From Lentilactobacillus kisonensis DSM 19906 = JCM 15041 (lineage in GTDB: Bacteria; Bacillota; Bacilli; Lactobacillales; Lactobacillaceae), in NCBI RefSeq assembly GCF_001434135.1, contig NZ_AZEB01000025.1, positions 1-38,556 of the forward strand: DNA of 38,556 nt, written 5' to 3'. Of the stretch, positions 33,049-38,556 are shown piece by piece (the stretch's first letter is position 1; the number at the start of each line of letters is the position of its first letter). The notes beneath the pieces were generated by a model. That model made no database searches and was not told the DNA's origin. It saw nothing but the letters and a program-made list of their open reading frames with translations. Made by a program: the position numbers and the translations under genes.

Positions 33049-33096
33049 AAAGGAGGGCTATTATTCCTAATTTCTTGGGATGGTAGTCCTTCTTTT
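33049..33096 (+). terminator. Intrinsic terminator after glnQ
   Basis: AAGGAGGGCTATTATTCC pairs (with several G-U pairs) with GGGATGGTAGTCCTTCTT, then TTTT. Confidence 0.65.
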
Positions 33097-33099
33097 AGA

Positions 33100-33114
33100 T
33101 GATAATCATTATCA
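33100..33114. promoter_or_regulatory. Perfect 7-1-7 Fur/PerR/Zur-type box
   Basis: TGATAATCATTATCA equals the classical consensus TGATAATNATTATCA used by Fur-family repressors in Firmicutes. It lies just after the glnQ terminator and before a decayed small gene. No intact metal gene follows. Confidence 0.7.
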
Positions 33115-33238
33115 ATATCAAATTGGTATTTAGGATAACCCGTTACAGAGAATTAATTGACTATCTCATTTCTTTAAATTGAAGCACTACGACTGTGTTA
33201 AAATGAACCTGCAGTGGACCGATGGGAGGCTATTTAAA

Positions 33239-33370
33239 ATAAAATTCTTAATTGTGTGTGCATGAGCGTTAACTCTATGTACAGGTGCCATTGGCGTCAA
33301 TCATTATTGCAATCAATCACAGAATAATCAACCCCCACGAGTTGAGCGCGGCTGTGGTGCAATGAGATAA
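33239..33370 (+). pseudogene. Decayed small membrane-peptide gene
   Basis: Translating from ATA 33239 to TAA 33370 gives 43 codons with a hydrophobic start (KFLIVCA, then ALTLCTGAIGVNHYC) and a polar tail (NQSQNNQPPRVERG), interrupted by TGA at 33263. GGGAGG stands at the right distance from the ATA. The plan of a short signal/anchor peptide suggests a once-real gene with lost start and an in-frame stop. It is short, so chance is possible. The rest of 33115-33445 shows no gene. Confidence 0.35.
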
Positions 33371-33445
33371 AATTGATAGTCAAGTCATCTTGTATAAAAG
33401 TGTGCGTTTATTGGTTGCTAAAAAAGATTGTTTGAAGGGACCAAA

Positions 33446-34009
33446 ATGGGACTGCTAAAGAAACTATTCACAATTAGAGGCTCTGGCGATGCTCATAAAG
33501 ATGGTAATCAGAGTGTCGATAATTATTCTTCCGTTCCATATGACTATCAATTTGTGATTCAAACAATTCAAGTTTACTGGACACAATATTTAGACTCATT
33601 ATTTCTTTTAAGATTTACTCATAACTGCGAAAACTACTTTAGTCGCAAAGACTTTGTTATTCCGAGACTTAGAATGCTCAAACGTGCCATTGAACACGTC
33701 GGTGGTGCCTATTCATTTACAGACTCGACAATCAATGTTCAAATTGTTATCTATCCAGCAGATATTGATAAAATAATTCAAAAAATAGAATCTCCAGTAT
33801 ATGATGAGGGGTTTATCAAAAATCATTGTGATTCGCTAGACTACAAATTAAGCTTCTTAACCGCAGCCAAGGATAAATTAACCATCATTGCCAGATGGCG
33901 CCACTGGTTATATCCTTATGAAAAGCGCCTCTCAGCCGAGATTTTAAAGCCGTTCAATCAGCATTGTTTGGAATTAGAGGAACAAATAGAATCTACGTCT
34001 GATTCGTAA
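33446..34009 (+). CDS. Hypothetical protein, helical, unknown function
   Basis: 187 residues, cytoplasmic by lack of signal or membrane segments. After a basic, low-complexity start (GLLKKLFTIRGSGDAHKDGNQS) the body is mostly helical (FVIQTIQVYWTQYLDSLFLLRF; VIPRLRMLKRAIEHVGGAY; LDYKLSFLTAAKDKLTIIARWRHW). No family was recognised. ATG 33446 follows GAAGGGACC; a TTG 18 bp upstream is unlikely. It lies just outside the left direct repeat of the tRNA-Leu island and may be the remaining gene of an older insertion. Confidence 0.6.
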   Translation: MGLLKKLFTIRGSGDAHKDGNQSVDNYSSVPYDYQFVIQTIQVYWTQYLDSLFLLRFTHNCENYFSRKDFVIPRLRMLKRAIEHVGGAYSFTDSTINVQIVIYPADIDKIIQKIESPVYDEGFIKNHCDSLDYKLSFLTAAKDKLTIIARWRHWLYPYEKRLSAEILKPFNQHCLELEEQIESTSDS

Positions 34010-34050
34010 AATTATTGCCTAAATTACCAACAACAGTTTAACAAATTGCC

Positions 34051-34160
34051 AAAAAATACATATGATTAGCAAAATAACCACCAAATGACCACACAATTTT
34101 GATAACGTGTGTGAATCTATGTGGATATCTTTAAAGTACTCTATGTGGCCACTTAGTACC
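34051..34160 (+). repeat. Left direct copy of integrase arm + attachment core region
   Basis: Block 34051-34122 matches 37912-37983 with few changes (CACCAAATGACCACACAATT is identical), and block 34126-34160 (CTCTATGTGGCCACTTAG) matches 38035-38069 with two changes. The 50-bp terminator palindrome present in the right copy is absent here. Same orientation as the right copy. Confidence 0.8.
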
Positions 34161-34233
34161 AGAAAGCTACTATGATTTAGTACATCAATATGGATCGACG
34201 GTTAAAGAATTAGATTAATTATTGGAGGGAATC

Positions 34234-34584
34234 ATGAAAGTTAATAATTCGATTTTACTCGGAATTGCTACATTATCATTTGGGGGAGCAATCACTTTTG
34301 TCTCTACCACCGCACAAGCATCATCATGGCATAGTTCAGCTATACCATACCGATTACGTGGTCATTGGTATGCCAAAGCCAACTCTCGTCAGGGGGTCAA
34401 GATTTATCGCCATTATATCCATTATTCAGGAGAGAAATCTGTTCACATCACTAAGTGGCGATATGTTGGTGGTCATCTTTATCACTTTCATTATAAGGGC
34501 GATCAGGGTTATCCCACTTCACTTCATTACTTCAGTTCGCACAAGATAACTATGAATTCGTTTTGGCACACTTACTTCAGATAA
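34234..34584 (+). CDS. Small secreted protein, unknown function
   Basis: 116 residues with a signal peptide (NNSILLGIATLSFGGAITFV, cut near AQASSW). The mature part is His/Tyr/Trp-rich (RLRGHWYAKANSRQGVKIYRHYIHY) and resembles the start of the secreted protein at 12808-13281. No catalytic motif. ATG 34234 follows TTGGAGGG; the TTG start would include the ribosome site. First of three similar small secreted-protein genes in the tRNA-Leu island. Confidence 0.7.
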   Translation: MKVNNSILLGIATLSFGGAITFVSTTAQASSWHSSAIPYRLRGHWYAKANSRQGVKIYRHYIHYSGEKSVHITKWRYVGGHLYHFHYKGDQGYPTSLHYFSSHKITMNSFWHTYFR

Positions 34585-34605
34585 ATCATTGAGGGGGAAT
34601 TTTAA

Positions 34606-34987
34606 TTGTACTTTAAAAAATATGTACTTAGTTGTGCTTTGGGGATTTCTTTGGGAGGCATCCTTGTATCTACTACCCCTACTACGAGTCATGCGTAATG
34701 CGTACAGTAAATATGACTCAAGGAGTCGTGTATGGCGAGGAAAAGGTGTCTGGATTACTTTGACAAAGAACGTTACAGTAGTGCAAATCAAAAATACTGT
34801 ACCGCGCTACAAAAGCCACGAGGTGGCCGAATACACCGTGGACAAAGGTGCTTATCTGAAACTGGACCATTGGGGAACTGATTACTCATGGGTGCTAAAT
34901 TCAAAACCGTTTAAAAGCAATTCACATTACACGTATGTTGTAAAAAAAGGTGACTCCAACCACAGTCGGTTTAGATTTGGTGGTTAG
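34606..34987 (+). pseudogene. Secreted-protein gene broken by a 7-bp tandem duplication
   Basis: From TTG 34606 (good site GAGGGGGAA) the frame gives a perfect signal peptide (YFKKYVLSCALGISLGGILV..TTSHA) and then stops at TAA 34696. The rest of the protein continues in another frame (YSKYDSRSRVWRGKGVW.. to the TAG at 34987). At the junction ATGCGTA is repeated twice (34691-34704). Removing one copy joins SHA to YSKYD and restores a 124-residue protein. The mature part is similar in style to its neighbours (RYKSHEVAEYTVDKGAYLKLDHWG). Whether it is a mutation, a phase-variable switch or a sequencing error cannot be told. Confidence 0.8.
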
Positions 34988-35032
34988 ACGAATTGTAGGA
35001 TTGCAAAAATCATAAAGATGAGGTTGTCAAAA

Positions 35033-35527
35033 ATGATTAAAACAAAAAAATGGTTCGTAAGTTTAGCAATAATTATTAGTTTTGTTAGTATCACAGGTGT
35101 ATCTGCAAATGCAAAATCTGTAAACCATCATTACCATGTGGTTAGTTCAAACGCTTTTAAACAAGGTGTGTTTTCAGCAGGGTATGTGACTGGTACTGCG
35201 GGAGCAAAAATTTACCAGCAAACGGATTATAATCAATACTCTTTCGCCCTTAAAATCGGCACAAAGGTTACGGTTAATCCATCAACAAAAGATTTTTATC
35301 AAATTAAATACAAAGGAAAACAAGGATATGTTAGCCACTACCTTGTCAGCCCTTTTAACACCTATCACTTTGCCAACGGATATGCTTCAAATTTGAATCC
35401 TAATGATAAAAAACATATCGTTCTAAAAAAGGGAACTAAACAATCTTACAAAGTATTTTGGCAATTTAAATCCGAGAAAAACATTAAAATTTGGCATTAT
35501 GTAAAAGGCCACTGGGTTATAGATTAA
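35033..35527 (+). CDS. Small secreted protein with a bacterial SH3-like domain
   Basis: 164 residues. Signal peptide IKTKKWFVSLAIIISFVSI with cleavage near SANAKS. An SH3-like module (about 50-105; AKIYQQTDYNQYSFALKIGTKVTVN..FYQIKYKGKQGYVSHYLV) suggests wall binding. The C-terminus has KIWHYVKGHWVID. ATG 35033 was chosen because GAGG lies about 10 bp upstream; an in-frame ATG at 35018 is possible. Last of three small secreted-protein genes in a row; no enzyme domain. Confidence 0.75.
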   Translation: MIKTKKWFVSLAIIISFVSITGVSANAKSVNHHYHVVSSNAFKQGVFSAGYVTGTAGAKIYQQTDYNQYSFALKIGTKVTVNPSTKDFYQIKYKGKQGYVSHYLVSPFNTYHFANGYASNLNPNDKKHIVLKKGTKQSYKVFWQFKSEKNIKIWHYVKGHWVID

Positions 35528-35621
35528 GCAATATGCCAAACATAAAGACCCACCGATTTGGGATTTTGTTTATGTACAAGGAAATGATATAAAGCTAAAC
35601 TACAAAGACTGTGAGAATGTA

Positions 35622-35999
35622 ATGATTTACAAAAATGTTTTCAATAAAATTTATAATGCTATATTTGATGGGTTCATCATTGCACTTTCCGTTCAACTAA
35701 TAGTTACCAAAAAGTTAGACCTGACAATTGTGAAATGGATTATCTTTTTTCTAGTTTTAGGTTTCGCAGTTTGCTTCATTCAACTTACATTGAGTTTGCG
35801 TAAAGCTTTAAACCGAAACGAACAATTAAAGGAAAATCTTGAGGGGTTGAAGCAGGATCGTGAGAAACATCTTGAAGATAAAAAAGAACTCCAAAGGGAG
35901 AACGATGATCTGAGATTCAAACTATGCATCATATATCAAAATTCTAATTTGAGGAGCAAGAGTATAAATGAAGGCAATAAAGATAGTACAAATAATTGA
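35622..35999 (+). CDS. Two-helix membrane protein with coiled coil, unknown function
   Basis: 125 residues: two hydrophobic helices (AIFDGFIIALSVQLIVT, about 14-30; IVKWIIFFLVLGFAVCFIQL, about 36-55), then a charged heptad-like coiled coil (NEQLKENLEGLKQDREKHLEDKKELQRENDDLRF, about 67-101). Its last 32 bp overlap the next gene, so the two are coupled. The pair resembles a membrane-anchor plus cytoplasmic partner unit. No known family was recognised; a role in a mobile element or defence is speculation. Confidence 0.6.
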   Translation: MIYKNVFNKIYNAIFDGFIIALSVQLIVTKKLDLTIVKWIIFFLVLGFAVCFIQLTLSLRKALNRNEQLKENLEGLKQDREKHLEDKKELQRENDDLRFKLCIIYQNSNLRSKSINEGNKDSTNN

Positions 36000-36348
36000 T
36001 AGCAGCCACGTGATTATCAATGTGGGTGATAACGACGGGATCAAAGAAGGTCAAATGTTTCGCATAATTGGCAAGGAATCAAAAAAGGTCATTGATCCGG
36101 ACACAAAAAAGGAATTAGGATCTCTTCAAAATATTAAAGCCCATATTGTTGCACAAACAGTTTATAAGGGAATGACTCTTTGCTCATCAGTACCAGAAAC
36201 TACCAATATTACAAGTATGCCAGCAATGTTTAACAGGACGACATATCCTGATCTAAATGTTGATCCAGATGAAATTACTGGAGGCATTCAATCAGCTGAT
36301 AAGCAAATTCGGATTGGTGATGAAGTTGTTGAAGATTTAGGTCAATGA
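35968..36348 (+). CDS. Small soluble protein with a beta-barrel-like domain, unknown function
   Basis: 126 residues, no signal peptide. The first half (IVQIIDSSHVIINVGDNDGIKEGQMFRIIG) has the look of a short OB/SH3-like beta domain as found in FlgT-C and related proteins: V-x-VGxxDGhxxGxxF. The second half carries KQIRIGDEVVEDLG, another strand-turn of the same style. ATG 35968 lies inside the preceding gene (32-bp overlap); GAGGAG is 11 bp upstream. Probably interacts with the membrane coiled-coil partner. Function unknown. Confidence 0.6.
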   Translation: MKAIKIVQIIDSSHVIINVGDNDGIKEGQMFRIIGKESKKVIDPDTKKELGSLQNIKAHIVAQTVYKGMTLCSSVPETTNITSMPAMFNRTTYPDLNVDPDEITGGIQSADKQIRIGDEVVEDLGQ

Positions 36349-36369
36349 ATTCCTGAATGGAGTGACTGA

Positions 36370-36519
36370 TCAATTAAATACAATGCCTTTAGCGACTGCT
36401 TCGCTATATGCGTCTTGCTGGGACATATTTGTATGATTAGCTAGAATAATAGTGATCAGTAAATTTACAGCTTCCCAATAGTCTAATGAATTCCAGAACT
36501 TTTCGATTGGCTTCCTCAT
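36370..36519 (-). CDS. Small protein of 49 residues, unknown function
   Basis: On the minus strand ATG 36519 follows GGAGGAA at ideal spacing and opens a 49-codon frame: RKPIEKFWNSLDYWEAVN, then an amphipathic/hydrophobic middle (LLITIILANHT), then QQDAYSEAVAKGIVFN. Codon use looks genuine. It is read against its neighbours, inside the integrase-linked island. A TATACT -10 lies about 30 bp before the ribosome site. Could be a small regulator or a toxin-like peptide; nothing proves it. Confidence 0.5.
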   Translation of the reverse strand: MRKPIEKFWNSLDYWEAVNLLITIILANHTNMSQQDAYSEAVAKGIVFN

Positions 36520-36670
36520 CGCATTTCCTCCGATCATTTATTTTTAACAATTTCAGTATACATCAATTTTATTTATATTAACTAGGTCTTATATAGATAC
36601 CGTCTATGATAACTGCCCAACTTGGGCTTTTATTTAACACTTAATGGGAACATATGTACGGGAAGATAAT

Positions 36671-37821
36671 ATGGCAAGTTTTAGAAAACGTGGCAAAGTC
36701 TGGGAAGCACGCTTTTAGCTACATTGATAAACACGGAAAACGGCAATACATTCAAAAAAGCGGTTTTAGTAGTAAGAAGATGGCACAGGAATACGCTAAT
36801 AAAATTGGAATGGACTTAGCTGAACAACATGACGTAGCTAATCGTGATGACACTTTGATCGATTTTTTTTACGCTGGCACAAAATATTTAGAGAACCACG
36901 AATAACCGATGGCGCAAAGCAGAAATATACCTATACCGCTAAGATAATTACCAAGTATTTTGGCAATCAAAAGCTATCTGAAATTACTACCACCGAATAT
37001 CAACAAGTTCTTAAATGATTTCGGAAAGACTCACGCAAAGGAAACCATTGCCAAAGTTAACTCACACATAAGATCTGCAACCCGGAATGCGATTAATGAT
37101 GGCATTATCTCCTCCGATTTCACTCTTAACACACACCTAGTCTATGACCCGAATAGGACGCATCCGCTAACGTTTTTGAATTTAAATGAAGCTGAACGAG
37201 TCATTAAATACTTAGAGTCAAATTGGAGTTACGAAAAAGTCTGGGATTGTTGGATGATGATTGCTCTATTGACTGGCATGCGTGAGGCCGAGATTGCTGG
37301 TTTAACTTGGGATAACATTGACTTTCCGCACAAGCAAATCAATGTGCGACAGGCTTGGAGTCAACAGCACCAGGATTTTAAGCCTTAAAAAAAACACCTG
37401 GTCTAACCGAGTTATTACAGTTGGAGACACCCTATTGACCATGCTTCAACAACTAAAACTTCAACAGCATACGGCTTTGACCATGCGTAATGTTTCTAAC
37501 CCTAAACATCTTGTGTTAATGACTAAGAATTAAAAAATTACGCAGGCGACTAACCTCAATGATCATCTGAGAATCATGCTAAAAAATAATCACGTTAATA
37601 AATATATGGTCTTTCACGATTTACGTCATACCCATGCTTCGCTACTTCTCTATCATCGTATTTCTATTCCATACATTTAGCGACTTGGTCATAAAAACGT
37701 CACGATTACAATCAATACTTATCTGCATATTATTCGGGAACTTCAAGATGAAGAAAGCCAAAAATCAGTTACTTTTTTGGAAGATGTGGCTCACGGAAGA
37801 CTAAATCGAGGGACTAAATAA
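36671..37821 (+). pseudogene. Tyrosine-recombinase integrase, multiply broken
   Basis: All parts of a phage/ICE-type integrase are visible in three frames. Start ATG 36671 (ASFRKRGKVWEARF) shifts frame at a T-run near 36712 into SYIDKHGKRQYIQKSGFSS (arm-binding AP2-like domain). More shifts lie near 36905-36950 and 37016; the core-binding domain follows (YTAKIITKYFGNQKLSEIT). The catalytic domain has ALLTGMREAEIAGLTWDNID (Arg I), HDLRHTHASLL (HxLR) and RLGHKNVTITINTYLH (His and Tyr), but is cut by a shift near 37388 and stops at 37531 and 37678. It cannot make a working enzyme. It sits next to tRNA-Leu, as expected for its target. Confidence 0.88.
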
Positions 37822-37858
37822 CGTCACTCAAATCCCAATAAATACGCGTTTAGAAGAA

Positions 37859-37954
37859 TGACCACATTCTTTGTGTGGTCAAAGGCCACCAAAAATGACC
37901 ACATGTGGTCAAAAAAATACATGTGATCAGCAAAATGACCACCAAATGACCACA
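37859..37954. promoter_or_regulatory. Cluster of TGACCACA sites, integrase arm-type binding candidates
   Basis: TGACCACA or its complement occurs at 37859-37866, 37874-37881, 37896-37903, 37904-37911 and 37947-37954, with a variant TGACCACC at 37936-37943. Two form the perfect palindrome TGACCACATGTGGTCA (37896-37911). Repeated short sites between an integrase gene and its tRNA target are typical of arm-type sites. Confidence 0.65.
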
Positions 37955-38069
37955 CAATTTTGATATCGTATGTGAATCTATGTAAATAAATTTAGATGAA
38001 AAAAGCAGGAACGTTGATATATCAACGTTCCTGCTATCTTTAAAGCACTCTATGTGGCTACTTAGTACC
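37912..38069 (+). repeat. Right direct copy of integrase arm + attachment core region
   Basis: Matches 34051-34160 in the same orientation and includes the last four bases of tRNA-Leu (38066-38069). Unlike the left copy, it contains the terminator palindrome at 38004-38035. Confidence 0.8.
37996..38035 (-). terminator. Intrinsic terminator of the tRNA operon
   Basis: AGCAGGAACGTTGATA and its exact complement form a 32-bp uninterrupted palindrome (38004-38035) followed on the minus strand by TTTTTT. It lies 31 bp after tRNA-Leu. Confidence 0.88.
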
Positions 38070-38151
38070 GGAGGTGGGGTTCGAACCCACACGTCCTTTA
38101 ACGGACACTGGATTTTGAGTCCAGCGCGTCTGCCAGTTCCGCCACTCCGGC
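38066..38151 (-). tRNA. tRNA-Leu(CAA)
   Basis: 86-nt class II tRNA with long variable arm. Acceptor GCCGGAG/CTCCGGT, anticodon loop CTCAAAA with anticodon CAA, TTCGAAC T-loop; no encoded CCA. Its 3' end is the target of the degraded integrase element. Confidence 0.95.
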
Positions 38152-38195
38152 ATAATAAATTGTTACTAAATGATTGGCCAATAATAAATGGATAA

Positions 38196-38266
<71 letters not shown>

Positions 38267-38285
38267 ATAACTCTGGCTAACCCAA

Positions 38286-38357
38286 CTGGGTTAGCTGGAT
38301 TCGAACCAGCGCATGACAGAGTCAAAGTCTGTTGCCTTACCACTTGGCTATAACCCA
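38286..38357 (-). tRNA. tRNA-Gln(TTG)
   Basis: 72 nt. Acceptor TGGGTTA/TAACCCA, discriminator G, anticodon stem ACAGA/TCTGT with loop CTTTGAC. CCA not encoded. Confidence 0.95.
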
Positions 38358-38363
38358 ATCAAA

Positions 38364-38438
38364 GGGCGGTATGTGGGAATCGAACCCACGCGTGTCGGAT
38401 CCACAAACCGATGTGTTAACCACTTCACCAATACCGCC
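38364..38438 (-). tRNA. tRNA-His(GTG)
   Basis: 75 nt. Acceptor GGCGGTA/TACCGCC with the His-type discriminator C, anticodon loop TTGTGGA (GTG). The innermost anticodon-stem pair is T-T, a small oddity. Confidence 0.93.
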
Positions 38439-38451
38439 ATAATATTATTAA

Positions 38452-38522
38452 CAGGGATAGTAGGAGTTGAACCCACACCGACGGTTTTGGAGACCGTAGT
38501 TCTACCATTAAACTATATCCCT
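38452..38522 (-). tRNA. tRNA-Trp(CCA)
   Basis: 71 nt. Acceptor AGGGATA/TATCCCT, discriminator G, anticodon stem ACGGT/ACCGT with loop CTCCAAA (CCA). Confidence 0.95.
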
Positions 38523-38527
38523 AAGAT

Positions 38528-38556
38528 GGAGGGGAGTGGATTCGAACCACCGAACC
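38528..38556 (-). tRNA. tRNA, partial, probably Tyr
   Basis: Only the 3' part is inside the window: T arm GGTTCGAATCC and acceptor strand CCCCTCC plus discriminator A. The GGAGGGG-type acceptor and position in the cluster fit tRNA-Tyr; the anticodon is outside the window. Confidence 0.6.

Noticed and set aside
38004-38035. 32-bp perfect palindrome considered as the integrase crossover site
   Set aside because: A T-run follows on the minus strand directly after the tRNA operon and it is missing in the other direct copy, so it is best read as the tRNA terminator.

Overview
The window looks like the chromosome of a low-GC Gram-positive bacterium of the family Lactobacillaceae, most plausibly a heterofermentative Lentilactobacillus/Levilactobacillus-like species (genus is inference). 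The signs are purine-rich ribosome sites, T-box and TPP riboswitches, a two-receptor GlnPQ importer, a Met T-box metQNI operon, small secreted SH3-like proteins, and tRNA genes without an encoded CCA.

Layout: 121-5033 (minus) holds a MarR regulator, a Na+/K+-ATPase-like P-type ATPase and aspartate ammonia-lyase. 5350-10817 (plus) holds a lipoprotein, a TetR regulator with its flavodoxin-fold oxidoreductase, and a large MMPL exporter. 10853-12428 (minus) is a thiamine salvage unit, ykoE-tenA, behind a TPP riboswitch with a terminator. 12808-15751 carries cell-envelope genes (secreted protein, DUF4870 protein, L,D-transpeptidase) and a GNAT acetyltransferase. 16011-17633 (minus) is the UPF0237 (ACT)/UPF0210 pair. 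17747-18073 is a T-box leader without a recognisable intact gene, followed by repeats and a hydratase gene. 19628-21880 (minus) is an XRE regulator, a SRPBCC protein and a quinone-oxidoreductase-like MDR protein. 22302-24003 is an SOS-type Y-family polymerase operon. 24150-25202 encodes a secreted metzincin-like protease. 25512-29565 (minus) is a Met T-box operon, metQ-metN-metI plus a methionine-type aminotransferase. 30128-33009 is glnP-glnQ.

From about 33100 to the end the sequence changes. A decaying island lies against the 3' end of tRNA-Leu(CAA). It has a multiply frameshifted tyrosine integrase, integrase-arm-like TGACCACA sites, two direct copies of an arm-plus-core attachment region about 3.9 kb apart (34051-34160 and 37912-38069), several small secreted proteins (one broken by a 7-bp tandem duplication) and small proteins of unknown role. 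The window closes with a minus-strand tRNA cluster: Tyr (partial), Trp, His, Gln, Cys, Leu.

The most unusual feature is a dispersed family of about 120-bp imperfect palindromes: ten full and three partial copies, alone or in tandem twos and threes, all full copies on the plus strand. Their arms differ between copies, but nearly every change in one arm is matched in the other, so the hairpin is conserved while its sequence is not. Copies abut gene ends, ribosome sites and an SOS promoter.
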